64,000 bases of DNA from NCBI RefSeq assembly GCF_902498995.1, contig NZ_CABVLY010000004.1:186001-250000 (forward strand), given 5' to 3'. Of the stretch, positions 53,412 through 62,218 are shown piece by piece. The position numbers were made by a program, and so were the translations under genes. Each line of letters opens with the position of its first letter. Within the stretch, counting starts at the first letter, position 1. This DNA is from Burkholderia anthina. GTDB taxonomy: Bacteria > Pseudomonadota > Gammaproteobacteria > Burkholderiales > Burkholderiaceae. Below the pieces are notes generated by a model. The model saw only the letters and a program-made list of their open reading frames with translations, searched no databases and was not told the origin of the DNA.

Positions 53412-53919
53412 TTTCGTCTCCAGTGAAAAGGGGCGCTATTCTAACGCTGCACGAGGATCCGTCGAGAATCGACCATGCTGTGCGATGGCCGGGGGCGCTG
53501 CGAGGCAATCTGCCACGGGGCGATTTCTGCCGAGGCGGGGTGCCGCTGCGTCGGAAACGTTATCTTGCCATCGTTGGATCGAGGAATCCGGGGATGCGGG
53601 GTTGCGGGGTTGCATTCACGGGTGCCGGCGGTGGCCGGCCGATTCAGCCACGGGTTGCCGTGCCGAGAGCGCATGTCTTCCTGCGTCGAGAGGTCCCGGC
53701 CGGAATAACTTGTCCATCGACATTTTTTCGGTATAATAAATTCAAGTTCGTTATATCGAACGATGTGTCAGAAGTTATGCATCCAGAGTCGGGCTATCCG
53801 ACGCCAACCTGCCCTCCCGGGCAAGGTGGACGCCTTTGAGGCGATGCGGCCGATTCACGGCAACGAAGCGGGAGCAGCATGGCTAGCACCGGTTCGATGA
53901 GCACTTATCCGGAGCGTCT
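53412..53919. other. Gene-poor stretch with an AT-rich promoter-like island
   Basis: No supported gene. There is a short tandem repeat of GCGGGGTT (about 53595-53610) and an AT-rich patch at 53718-53765 in strong contrast with the surrounding high-GC DNA, holding the promoter and palindrome listed separately. Confidence 0.5.
53710..53761 (+). promoter_or_regulatory. Near-consensus sigma70 promoter followed by a palindrome
   Basis: TTGTCC (53710-53715) and TATAAT (53732-53737) are separated by 16 bp. About 9 bp downstream lies GTTCG-TTATAT-CGAAC (53746-53761), an inverted repeat positioned like an operator. The nearest downstream gene on this strand is the hypothetical protein at 53920. Confidence 0.5.
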
Positions 53920-54297
53920 ATGTGCCAAGCTGTCTTTCCCCCGTCCCCAGTGGCCAGCCAAGACTGGTCGCACTTCCTCCCGGGTTTCACGTTAACGCAT
54001 ACGGTTCACCTCATATCGAGACTGGATCCGGGTATCGTTTCGACGGTATCTGCCGTACTTGAGGGTGAAGCAGCCGCGGTGGACCGTTGGGCCGTCACCC
54101 GGTGCGGCGACGTTCTCGAGCAAAAAATCGTTCTCGGCGAAATGACGGAAAGGCGGGCGGTTCGACTGCGCGAGCAACTTGCCGCGCTTGATGGCGTGCT
54201 CCGCTCAAGAATGGAACATCATTTCGTGCGAGGCAGTTCAGCAGCGTCCGAGAAGGCACCGGAGAATGGATGTCGGGCCAGCGCGTGTTCACGCTAG
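53920..54297 (+). CDS. Hypothetical protein (125 aa)
   Basis: The frame has a coherent central part: LTHTVHLISRLDPGIVSTVS, then RWAVTRCGDVLEQKIVL and a helical segment with LREQLAALDGVLRSRMEHHF. This looks like a small alpha/beta (possibly ACT-like) domain, but I do not recognise it firmly. GGAG lies 5 bases before ATG 53920. The first 25 and last 20 residues have less structure. The last residues run into an IS5-type transposase remnant on the other strand, and the two stop codons share a CTAG, so the natural C-terminus may have been altered. Confidence 0.5.
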   Translation: MCQAVFPPSPVASQDWSHFLPGFTLTHTVHLISRLDPGIVSTVSAVLEGEAAAVDRWAVTRCGDVLEQKIVLGEMTERRAVRLREQLAALDGVLRSRMEHHFVRGSSAASEKAPENGCRASACSR

Positions 54298-54385
54298 CGA
54301 AGGGCGTCGACGATCAGGGCGAAGTTGATGAAGGCGATGGACATCAAATCGGGTTTGTCGAAGCGCGAGAAGATGCGATGAACTG
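54294..54385 (-). pseudogene. IS5-family transposase, extreme C-terminal remnant
   Basis: Read on the minus strand, the frame ends HRIFSRFDKPDLMSIAFINF followed by ALIVDALR and a TAG. This pattern (SRFDKLD...FxxFALIxDALR) is the C-terminus of IS5-group transposases. No more of the element is visible upstream, so it is a dead relic. Confidence 0.65.
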
Positions 54386-54518
54386 GCACTGCCGGTCAAG
54401 CTCCGGGGGCGAGCGTGCACAAGGTCGAGCGCTGCGTCATCGCAGCGACATCTTTCTCACGTAAATCTACGATACTTCGCCAGTTGGCGGGGTACCGTTT
54501 TCTCAAGGAATATCGACC

Positions 54519-54707
54519 ATGGCGGCAAAGCGCCTTCGCATCAACATGATTTCCCGCCGTCAGTCGACGTTCGACGGCCGGCATCTCGACACCGAGGCAG
54601 TCCGCCGTATCGATACGCACACGCAGGACGCGACTCCCGCCCATCTGAAAGGCACGCAGGGCGCCGAGGCCGAATGGCTGCCGCGCACGAAGGTCAGCGA
54701 GCGGTAA
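54519..54707 (+). CDS. Small hypothetical protein (62 aa)
   Basis: The short basic frame MAAKRLRINMISRRQSTFDG is preceded by CAAGGA about 9 bases before ATG. There is no hydrophobic segment and no recognisable domain. The good RBS is the main evidence that it is real; a chance frame in high-GC DNA is possible. Confidence 0.4.
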   Translation: MAAKRLRINMISRRQSTFDGRHLDTEAVRRIDTHTQDATPAHLKGTQGAEAEWLPRTKVSER

Positions 54708-54920
54708 CCGGGTTACGCCGGGCGAGCCGCTGCGCGACAGCGCCGATTTTGCCGCTCGGCGCTTCTCCCGATTTCAACCCATGTGAAACGCGGCCACCGG
54801 ACGACGAGCGACGATCCGCCGAAGCAGACTCGATGCGCCCGCACGCAACGTCCGTCTCGCGCCTGCGACGCGACGGGACGCGCCTGTGGTCGTCATCGCG
54901 TGCCTGAGCCGGCCAATTCG

Positions 54921-56291
54921 TCAAGTCACCGGCGGCGCGTGCCCATGATCTCCCAAACCCCGGGCGTCGTCGTATTCCCGCGAAATATCCTTGTTCGTGT
55001 AGTCCCCGAGCTTCGATGCGGCGATCACGCTCAGCACCGCGCATACCAGCACGTACGCCGCGATCGCATACCCCGAGTGGTAGTAGGCGAACAGCGCCGT
55101 TGCGATCAGCGGTGCAGGGCCACCGGCAATGACCGAAGCGAGTTGATAACCCATCGACGCGCCGCTATACCGCAACCGCCCTGTGAATGACTCGGCAATC
55201 AATGCGGCCTGCGGCCCATACATCATCGAATGCGGGACCAGCGACAACACGATGGCCGCGAAGATCCACACCGGATTCCGGCTATCGACCATCGCGAAGT
55301 AGAGGAATCCGAACAGGCCGACGGCAGCCGCACCGATCATGTACATCCGCCGCCGCCCGATCAGATCCGACACGTGCCCGAACAGCGGAATGGTGAAGAA
55401 CTCGACCACGGATGCGAACAGCACCGCCGCCAGCAGCAGTTCGCGCGTGGCGCCCAGCGCCGTGATCCCGTAAGTGAACACGAACGCCGTATAGATATAG
55501 AACGGCGCCTGTTCGGCCATCCGCGCGAACGCCGACAGCACGATATCCCTCGGCTGCTTGCGCAGCACTTCGAGCATCGGCGTCTTCTCGATCCGACGCT
55601 CGGCCAGCAGCTTCGCGAAGATCGGCGTCTCGAGAATATTCAGGCGGATATAGAGCCCGATCGCAACCAGCACGATGCTGAGGAAAAACGGCACGCGCCA
55701 GCCCCACGCGAGGAAAGCACTGCCGGAAAGCCAGCTCGTGGCCAGCACGGCAAGGTTGGCGAGGAACAATCCCGCCGGCACGCCGAACTGCGGCCACGAC
55801 GCGACGAAACCGCGATGCGCATTGGTGCGCGCCCACTCCATCGACATCAGGACCGAGCCGCCCCATTCGCCACCCACGCCGACGCCCTGGATGAAGCGCA
55901 ATACCGTGAGGATAACGGCGCCCCAGATGCCGATCGCGGCGTAGGTCGGAACGAAGGCCACGGCGAACGTGGCGAGCCCCATCAGCAACAGGGTCACGAT
56001 CAGTGTGGCCTTGCGTCCGATGCGGTCGCCGTAATGGCCGAAGACCGCCGCGCCGACCGGCCGTGCGACAAAGCCGACGGCATAGATCAGGAACGCCTGC
56101 AGCGTGCCGACGAGCGGGTGGGATTGCGGGAAATACAGCTTTGCGAAGACCAGGCCGGTGACCGTGCTGTAGAGGAAGAAGTCATACCATTCGATCGTGG
56201 TGCCAATCGTGCTGGCGATGACGGCGCGGTGCAACTGGCGCCGGGCTTCCTCGTCGGAGAGGGGCGTGGCCGCGGATTGCATGGCAGCCAT
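54921..56291 (-). CDS. MFS transporter, metabolite:proton symporter (MHS) family
   Basis: This 456-residue membrane protein has twelve helices. Family hallmarks are GTTIEWYDFFLYSTVTGLVF in the first helix, FGHYGDRIGRKATL in the loop between TM2 and TM3, and QGVGVGGEWGGSVLMSMEWA after it. MHS members such as ShiA, KgtP and ProP import organic acids, shikimate or osmolytes with protons; the substrate is not predictable here. GGGAG lies about 9 bases before ATG 56291. It is flanked by two IS remnants. Confidence 0.93.
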   Translation of the reverse strand: MAAMQSAATPLSDEEARRQLHRAVIASTIGTTIEWYDFFLYSTVTGLVFAKLYFPQSHPLVGTLQAFLIYAVGFVARPVGAAVFGHYGDRIGRKATLIVTLLLMGLATFAVAFVPTYAAIGIWGAVILTVLRFIQGVGVGGEWGGSVLMSMEWARTNAHRGFVASWPQFGVPAGLFLANLAVLATSWLSGSAFLAWGWRVPFFLSIVLVAIGLYIRLNILETPIFAKLLAERRIEKTPMLEVLRKQPRDIVLSAFARMAEQAPFYIYTAFVFTYGITALGATRELLLAAVLFASVVEFFTIPLFGHVSDLIGRRRMYMIGAAAVGLFGFLYFAMVDSRNPVWIFAAIVLSLVPHSMMYGPQAALIAESFTGRLRYSGASMGYQLASVIAGGPAPLIATALFAYYHSGYAIAAYVLVCAVLSVIAASKLGDYTNKDISREYDDARGLGDHGHAPPVT

Positions 56292-56412
56292 TTTGATATC
56301 TCCCGGAAAAGGGCGATAGAGAAATAAACCATACGCCCGGCGACAGGTTCCGGCAAGCGCGAGCTGCGAATGGATTCCACCGTGCCGAGGTTTTTCATTC
56401 AGTCATCCTTAT

Positions 56413-56429
56413 ACATCATGACGTGATGT
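56413..56429. promoter_or_regulatory. Palindrome ACATCA-TGACG-TGATGT upstream of MHS transporter
   Basis: Perfect 6-bp arms lie about 120 bp upstream of the MHS transporter start. It is a candidate operator; no regulator gene is adjacent. Confidence 0.3.
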
Positions 56430-56519
56430 TGATGTGTCATTCGCCGCGGCAGCGATGAGATTGGCGTGATGTTCGAACTGAACACACGCAGATGCCGAAC
56501 CGGAATATCGCGGAGCGTT

Positions 56520-56731
56520 CGACGACTGAACCTGGTGTCGTCACGGCTCGCGCTGTGCGATCGTCGCTTGTCATCGGCCACGTCCTGAATGACCTTGAAT
56601 CGGTCCAGCTCGCGCATCGTCATGCGTGATCCGTTGCGTTGCAGCCATCGCAGCCTCCGGCGCCGGACACCCGCCGGCGGCCGAACAGCTTACGCGGCCC
56701 GAAAGCGGACATTTCAATCTAGCCACTACAA
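56520..56731 (-). mobile_element. ISNCY-type transposase 5' remnant with left end
   Basis: From ATG 56623 the minus strand reads MTMRELDRFKVIQDVADDK, the characteristic start of Burkholderia ISNCY transposases. A frameshift then follows, after which RTARA can be recovered in the next frame. The upstream DNA to about 56731 (TGTAGTGGCTAGATTG on the minus strand) resembles, from memory, the end sequence of such elements. The rest of the transposase is gone. Confidence 0.55.
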
Positions 56732-56790
56732 CAAAAAAATGTGATCATACGCATTATGTAAAATAACAAAGCCCGATAAAAATCCACAGA

Positions 56791-57756
56791 TCAAGTCAGC
56801 AAACGATAAATGGACGTCAACAGATTTCGCGCGCCTGTACGGCACCTCACCACGCCGAACGCCGGCAGAAACCGCCACACGAGCAGCAGCAACGCACATA
56901 GCGCGGGCGCCCACCGCAAGTCGGTCGGCGTCGGCTCCCGATGGGCGAACCGCTCGTCGAGCATGGCATCCCGCAAAGACGCCGCGCTCGACAAGCGGCG
57001 ATACCCGAAGCCGATCTGTTCCGCCACCGATGCGAGGTAGCGCCCCTGCAACGCGGAGCGCTCCTCGTGGCTTTCCGCCGGTGTCGCGGAACCCTGCTGC
57101 GCCGGAACCTGAATCACGTCCTCCGCCTGCCAGTATCCGTGTCGATTACCGTCGGCATCGGTACGCGGAATGGGCGCGGCCTGATCGCCCCCCACGCCGA
57201 TTAGCCAGCCCCCGACATGGACGCGATTGATATCCCGCTTCGTCACATCGGTCGACAGGAGCGGCGGCGCCTCCTGGCCGTCGGTGAAAAACACGACGGC
57301 GGCGCCACGACCGACGTCATGTGCCACACGAACCGCCGAATAGATGCCCCCTTCCGCAATACGACTCCAGTTGGTCCAGCGCATGCGCCCGTCGATCCTG
57401 TCGAGCGACGACAGCAACGCATCGTAGTTTTCGCAGACGTCGACGGGCGGCAGCAGCAGCAAGGTCCGCTGGCCGGTAAACACGCTCCAGCCGACCTTCG
57501 CGCCGCACGGCAATCGCCCCAGCACATCGCGCATCGTCGTTCGCGCGAACGCGAGACGGCTCACGGGCGCGCCGTCCAGGACGGCATCCTCGACGTCCAT
57601 GCTTTGGGTGATATCGAAGGTGACGACATAGCTGAACGTATCGCGCGGCAAGGTCACGCGCGGCATCGCGGCCGCCGCGACGAGCAGCGGAACCGCCGCT
57701 GCCGTCGCCCAGTGGCGGCTTCCGAAGAAAGAACGCGTCTGCGTGCCGAAGCTCAC
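56791..57756 (-). CDS. mxaL: MxaL-like protein with von Willebrand A domain
   Basis: The 321-residue protein has an N-terminal membrane helix (about 12-30), a VWA domain with MIDAS motif DITQSM near residue 50, and a C-terminal membrane helix with LCALLLLVWRFLPAFGV. MxaL belongs to the mxaRSACKLD group needed for maturation of methanol dehydrogenase. GTG 57756 overlaps the TGA of the upstream mxaK-like gene (GTGA), which decides the start. It is the last gene of the operon here; no mxaD follows. Confidence 0.8.
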   Translation of the reverse strand: MSFGTQTRSFFGSRHWATAAAVPLLVAAAAMPRVTLPRDTFSYVVTFDITQSMDVEDAVLDGAPVSRLAFARTTMRDVLGRLPCGAKVGWSVFTGQRTLLLLPPVDVCENYDALLSSLDRIDGRMRWTNWSRIAEGGIYSAVRVAHDVGRGAAVVFFTDGQEAPPLLSTDVTKRDINRVHVGGWLIGVGGDQAAPIPRTDADGNRHGYWQAEDVIQVPAQQGSATPAESHEERSALQGRYLASVAEQIGFGYRRLSSAASLRDAMLDERFAHREPTPTDLRWAPALCALLLLVWRFLPAFGVVRCRTGARNLLTSIYRLLT

Positions 57757-58313
57757 GGCAAGTCCTTGCTCTGCGGGTCCCGCACCGTCACGTTGCGTTG
57801 CGACTTGACGTCCGGTGCGGCCGGCGCGGAGCGCGTTTCGGGTGCGAGCCGCAATGCCCGTTCGAGGTTGTAGCGCGCATCCCAATCGTCCGGGGTCTCG
57901 CGCAGCAGCACCCTGTAGTGCGCCTTGGCTTCGTCGATCATGTCGGCGGACCGCGCCGTTCCGGACAGTGTGTCGGTCATTCCCCTGCGCAGATACATGT
58001 TGCCGAGATCGAAGCGTGCCGCGCGCCCTGTTTCGTCATCGCGCGCGTCGCGGATCAGCGACTCGTAGCGTAGCCTCGCGCTGTCGTAGGCGCCGGCCTT
58101 CGACAACGCGATCGCGCGTGCGAGCGTGACTTGCCGGACGCCCCCGTCGTCACGCCTATCGTGCGAAGTGTCTGCCGCACCCTGCCTGCCCGCCTCCGCC
58201 ACCATCCGATCGATGCGCTCGATCTGCCGCAGACGTCCCCAGTCATACGCTGCCGTGCCGGCACAACACAACGCCACCGTCGCGAAGACGATGTGAATCG
58301 CGGTACGCGTCAT
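57753..58313 (-). CDS. mxaK: MxaK-like protein
   Basis: This 186-residue membrane-anchored protein has an N-terminal helix (IHIVFATVALCCAGTAAYDW) followed by a periplasmic helical region with tetratricopeptide-like spacing (FDLGNMYLRRG, YNLERALRLAPE). Position between VWA genes and overlaps on both sides (ATGA and GTGA) identify it as the mxaK slot. Its biochemical role in methanol dehydrogenase assembly is not known. Confidence 0.75.
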   Translation of the reverse strand: MTRTAIHIVFATVALCCAGTAAYDWGRLRQIERIDRMVAEAGRQGAADTSHDRRDDGGVRQVTLARAIALSKAGAYDSARLRYESLIRDARDDETGRAARFDLGNMYLRRGMTDTLSGTARSADMIDEAKAHYRVLLRETPDDWDARYNLERALRLAPETRSAPAAPDVKSQRNVTVRDPQSKDLP

Positions 58314-59296
58314 GACCAGGCCCTCACCTGAAGCAAGCGCAGAACCAGCAACAGCACGCAACCGGATAGCGCGAGCGCGAAGCAATACGCGCTGACATCG
58401 CGCCGGGGCACCTGTTCGACAAATGACGTGACGACGTCCTGCTGACGATCTATCTCGGTCACGGCATCCGTCATCGCCTTCGCGCTGCCGGCCTGGAAGA
58501 GCCGATAAGGCGTTTGCAGCGACAGGAAGTAGCGATGTAGCGCCGACTCGGCCGATATTTCCGTCGCCGCCGTCGGCGCATTCAGATCGGGGCTGTAGAT
58601 GCCGCTGCGCAAATAGATGAAATAAAGGGCAATCCGGTTGCGCTTCAGCCCGTCCGCGACGAGCTGCATTGCCCGCGCGTCGAGTCGCGCACCGCCGTCG
58701 GAAACGAGGATGATCGCCCGTCGGCCCGACGATACGCGCCCGTCGAACGCGTCGATCGCGGCAGTCAGCCCGCGGCCCAGCTCGGTATCCGGCATGCCGC
58801 GCCCCACTGCCGTGCCCGCGATCGCCGCGACGATCGCATCGCGATCGTAAGTGAACGGCATCGCGAGCACCGGGCTCGAGCCGAACATCATGAACGCGAA
58901 CCGGTCATGAGGACGCCGTGTCACGAATCCCGTCAACGCGGCCCGCGCGACCTTGTTCTTGGAATCGCCCGCCGATACCTGCACGCCTTTGCTGTTCATC
59001 GGCTCGTCCATGCTCGCGCTGCGATCCATCAGGATCAGAACCTGTGCCCCGCTACCCGTGCGCAACACCTGGCGGGACGCGTGCCCCGGGCCGGCCAGCC
59101 CGACGATGATCCCGAGTATCGCCAGCACGGCGCAGCCTTGCCCGATGACCGCGACCCAGCGCCCGACGCGATCGTCCGGCAGCCACGCGAGCCACGGGAA
59201 CGCCAGCCTGTCGCCACGTCGCGGCAGCAGCGGCAACACGGCCAGCGGCAGTAATGCGAGCCGCCAGGGGGCGGTAAAGTCGAACGCGATGTTCAT
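58310..59296 (-). CDS. mxaC: MxaC-like protein with von Willebrand A domain
   Basis: The 328-residue protein has two N-terminal membrane segments, a VWA domain with DRSASMDEP (MIDAS) near residue 88, and a C-terminal helix (FALALSGCVLLLVLRLLQV). With MxaL it forms the VWA pair typical of mxa operons. ATG 59296 overlaps the TGA of the mxaA-like gene. BatA-like proteins share this layout, but the gene order supports MxaC. Confidence 0.82.
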   Translation of the reverse strand: MNIAFDFTAPWRLALLPLAVLPLLPRRGDRLAFPWLAWLPDDRVGRWVAVIGQGCAVLAILGIIVGLAGPGHASRQVLRTGSGAQVLILMDRSASMDEPMNSKGVQVSAGDSKNKVARAALTGFVTRRPHDRFAFMMFGSSPVLAMPFTYDRDAIVAAIAGTAVGRGMPDTELGRGLTAAIDAFDGRVSSGRRAIILVSDGGARLDARAMQLVADGLKRNRIALYFIYLRSGIYSPDLNAPTAATEISAESALHRYFLSLQTPYRLFQAGSAKAMTDAVTEIDRQQDVVTSFVEQVPRRDVSAYCFALALSGCVLLLVLRLLQVRAWS

Positions 59297-60234
59297 CTTC
59301 GATAGCGCCGCTCCGCGCGATACAGTTCCCGGCATAACGCCTGTAATGGATAGGCGGCCTCGGCAGGCGCGAGCGCGAAGAACCGCTCGGCCGATTGCCG
59401 ATAGAAATGTTCGAGTGGTACGCGCAGCGGCCGCAGATACGGCGCCCGCGCAAACAGGCCCGGCAGCGAGTCCGCATGAACGACCTGCCCCGCCGTTTCG
59501 TCCAGTGCGCGATGCAGGCAGCGCCACGCCAGCGGGGACGTATCGACGTGCGACGGATCGAGCCGCCGCATCTGCCGCCACGCACGTGCGAACGGCAGCC
59601 GCACCGACTCGCGCCTGTTGCGCCACATCCACCAGCCTGCCCACGACAGCAAGGTCAGCAGCCACAGACCGAGCGCGAAACCCGCCTGCCGCCGGATCGG
59701 CCCGGTCGGCGGGAGAGGCGCCTGCCGGTCCGGCCGCATCGGTTGCAGGTCGCCGGCATTGAATGTGTCGTCGGGCGTTATCGGACTGACGCTGACCGGC
59801 CATTCGGCGATCCGCAGCGTCGCACCGGACGGCGACGCCAACGTCAGCGCCGGCAATGCAATCGTGGTCGGCACCGGCGCGGCGTTGACGATCTGGTAGT
59901 CGATCGCCATCCACCGGCGCCCCTGCGTGTCGGTTTCGAATCGAACGCGACGGCGCTCGAGCCAGGTTCCGGTTCGGCCGACGGCAGGCGGCGCCACCCG
60001 GTCGGCATCGTCGTCTCCCGCACGCAGCAGAATGCGTTGCGTGAGCACGTCGCCGAGTACATGACCGAATGCACGCGGCTGCCGGACCATCGCCGGAATG
60101 ACGGCGCGCTCGGCAGCGGCGGCAGCAACGGCCATCGGCAACGCCAGTGCCAGCGAGGCGGCCAGCATCGTCGCGGCGCACGCGTGACGATGCCCCCGCT
60201 TTCCCGGGCCGATCGCGCGTCCGTCCGGTGTCAT
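59293..60234 (-). CDS. mxaA: MxaA-like membrane protein
   Basis: The 313-residue protein has a signal sequence (about 18-42), a periplasmic beta-rich region to about 195, one membrane helix (FALGLWLLTLLSWAGWWMW) and a cytoplasmic helical tail. This matches MxaA, which helps insert calcium into methanol dehydrogenase in methylotrophs. Identification rests on layout and position between the DUF58 and VWA genes rather than on sharp motifs. ATG 60234 overlaps the TGA of mxaS. Confidence 0.72.
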   Translation of the reverse strand: MTPDGRAIGPGKRGHRHACAATMLAASLALALPMAVAAAAAERAVIPAMVRQPRAFGHVLGDVLTQRILLRAGDDDADRVAPPAVGRTGTWLERRRVRFETDTQGRRWMAIDYQIVNAAPVPTTIALPALTLASPSGATLRIAEWPVSVSPITPDDTFNAGDLQPMRPDRQAPLPPTGPIRRQAGFALGLWLLTLLSWAGWWMWRNRRESVRLPFARAWRQMRRLDPSHVDTSPLAWRCLHRALDETAGQVVHADSLPGLFARAPYLRPLRVPLEHFYRQSAERFFALAPAEAAYPLQALCRELYRAERRYRR

Positions 60235-61094
60235 TCGGTCACCTCCAGAAAGTACCGCGACATCGCTTCCGGATCGAACGCGTTCTCAACGTAAAACGGC
60301 CGGATTCCGCACGCGGCAAGCATCGTCCCGAGTTCCGCGCGCCGTCGCACGACGGCCTCGCGCCAACGCTCGCGCACGCTGCGGCGCAGCCACAGCGTGC
60401 GCCGGCCGGCGAACTCGGCATCGCTGACGTCAAGGAGCCGGCCGGTTTCGGGCGGCGAGATCTCCGCGGCATCCCAGACGACGATCGGAACCACGCAGGC
60501 ATGGGTCAGCCCGTCGAGCACGGCGGGCAACGTCTCGAGCGGCCAATGGAAGTCGGAAACGAGAAAGACCAGCGCCTGCCGTCCGGCCAACGCTGAAACG
60601 ACGTGCCGCAGCGCCGTCGCGGGGTCGTTTCCCGTCGCGATGCTCGTGCTTTCGCGCAACATCGTCGCGAGTGCGTTGCCGACGCCCCGGCCGTACCGGG
60701 CCGGCATGAAAAGATCGTCGCGCGGGCCGGCGTCGAAGGCCAGCATGCCCAGCGAATCGCCCGCACGGAACGCGCTATGCCCCAGCGCGTCGACAAAATC
60801 CGCCGCAACCTGCAATTTGGTTCGGCCGGCGCCGAAGCGCATCGACGCGGAGACGTCGACCACCGCCTGCACCTGCGCCGCGGCGCGTTGCAGGTGAACC
60901 TGCACCAGCCAGTCCTGGCTTGCGGCACGCAGGCTCGCACGCAAATCCAGACGGCGCGGGTCCGGATAGTCGAGCAGGCGGCCGTGCATCGCAAATTCAT
61001 GACCGGTTCCGAAACGCGATCCGCGATGCGCGCCAGGACGAAATCCCCCGGAACGCATCGGCAGCCGATAGTGAAATTCCGATGTGCCGTTCAT
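60231..61094 (-). CDS. mxaS: MxaS-like DUF58 protein
   Basis: The 287-residue soluble protein carries the DUF58 pattern HEFAMHGRLLDYPDPRRLDL and then a VWA-like fold with VVDVSASMRFG. DUF58 proteins accompany MoxR ATPases in many bacteria. It begins 3 bp after the moxR stop and overlaps mxaA by 4 bases. Within the operon it fits the mxaS slot. Confidence 0.82.
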   Translation of the reverse strand: MNGTSEFHYRLPMRSGGFRPGAHRGSRFGTGHEFAMHGRLLDYPDPRRLDLRASLRAASQDWLVQVHLQRAAAQVQAVVDVSASMRFGAGRTKLQVAADFVDALGHSAFRAGDSLGMLAFDAGPRDDLFMPARYGRGVGNALATMLRESTSIATGNDPATALRHVVSALAGRQALVFLVSDFHWPLETLPAVLDGLTHACVVPIVVWDAAEISPPETGRLLDVSDAEFAGRRTLWLRRSVRERWREAVVRRRAELGTMLAACGIRPFYVENAFDPEAMSRYFLEVTE

Positions 61095-61097
61095 GAT

Positions 61098-62117
61098 TCA
61101 GGGCACGGCGAGCCGGCTCACGATTTGCGCCATCAGGGCCTCGGCAAGTTCCTGGCGGCGCAGTTCGTAGATCGGCGTGAAAAACACGCGATGCCCGAGC
61201 GCGGGCATCAGCACCGCATGAATATCCTCCGGAATCAGATGCGTACGCTCCGCGAGCCATGCCGTCACCCGAGCGGCCCTCAGCAGCGCGCTCATACCTC
61301 GCGGGCTCGCGCCCGCCAGAACGAGCCGCTGCATGTCGACGCCATCGAGCGCGATGCCGAAACGCCGAGGATTCTCCGTTGCCTGCCAGATGTCCAGCAC
61401 GTAACGCTCGATCGTTTCGCTGGCCTGCACGCTCGCCTGAATGGCCGCACCGGCCCGATTCAATTGCTCCCAGGGCACGATTGCAGGCGAAAGCCGCTCG
61501 AGCAGGCAATCGACGTCGTGAAACGACGCGTCGAATACCAGCGCACGCCGCACCTCGGGCTCGTCCGGCGTCGACAGGCCCAGCTCGAACAGGAAGCGGT
61601 CGCGCGCGGCCGACGCCAATTCGAAGGTCTCCTCCTTCTCGACCTTGTTCCGGTCGGCAAACACCGTCATGTGCGGGAAGCGATATTCGCGATCGAACGC
61701 CCGGACCGAACGCTCCGCCATCGCGCGCAACAGGAGCGACTGGACCTGCGGGCGAGCGCGATTGATTTCGTTGAAAAAGAAGGTGGCCAACCGCTCGCCG
61801 TGCCGGAGCAGCGGCCCGGGATCGATCCTCGGCCGGCCTTCGGCGTCCACGTACGTGTGATAGACGAGATCGCCCGGCATCAGATCGACCGTTCCCTCGA
61901 CGCGCTCGAACTCCCCGCCGACGACGCGTGCGAACGCGCGCAGCACGGTCGTCTTGCCCACGCCGACGCCGCCCTCGAGAAGGACATGACCGCGGGCAAA
62001 CAACGCCACGTTGATGAGCCGGATGGCGTGAAACTGGCCGATCACGGCATGCGAGATTTCCTCTTCGATCTGCAGGGCCCGCAGACGCCAGTCCTGCAGT
62101 TGTTCGCCGATACCCAT
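61098..62117 (-). CDS. mxaR: MoxR-type AAA+ ATPase (MxaR)
   Basis: The 339-residue ATPase has Walker A GGVGVGKTT near residue 60 and a Walker B region FFFNEINRARPQVQ in which the usual aspartate is asparagine; from memory this is common in the MxaR branch. The AAA lid with GASPRGMSALLRAARVTAWL follows. GGAGAG precedes ATG 62117. MoxR/MxaR acts as a chaperone-like ATPase for periplasmic methanol dehydrogenase activation together with the VWA proteins. Confidence 0.88.
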   Translation of the reverse strand: MGIGEQLQDWRLRALQIEEEISHAVIGQFHAIRLINVALFARGHVLLEGGVGVGKTTVLRAFARVVGGEFERVEGTVDLMPGDLVYHTYVDAEGRPRIDPGPLLRHGERLATFFFNEINRARPQVQSLLLRAMAERSVRAFDREYRFPHMTVFADRNKVEKEETFELASAARDRFLFELGLSTPDEPEVRRALVFDASFHDVDCLLERLSPAIVPWEQLNRAGAAIQASVQASETIERYVLDIWQATENPRRFGIALDGVDMQRLVLAGASPRGMSALLRAARVTAWLAERTHLIPEDIHAVLMPALGHRVFFTPIYELRRQELAEALMAQIVSRLAVP

Positions 62118-62218
62118 CGATGCGCTCTCCTGGTCTCCTGTGGCGGATGAACACGCGCCGGCTCGATGCAAACCGGTGCGGCGGCGCGGCATTCACGGCA
62201 GTGAACGCACACCCGCGC

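Larger units (their letters stand above)
56292..56790. other. Region with ISNCY remnant and promoter area of MHS transporter
   Basis: This 499-bp stretch has no intact gene. It contains the palindrome at 56413, the decayed ISNCY end (56520-56731) and an AT-rich tail at 56725-56790 next to the end of the mxaL-like gene. Confidence 0.5.

Noticed and set aside
53423-53839. Open frame of 138 codons between the hypothetical genes
   Set aside because: It crosses the AT-rich promoter island, has no RBS and no coherent fold pattern. The base composition shifts within the frame.
54396-54644. Minus-strand open frame of 82 codons
   Set aside because: It overlaps the small plus-strand frame with a good RBS and shows no family features.
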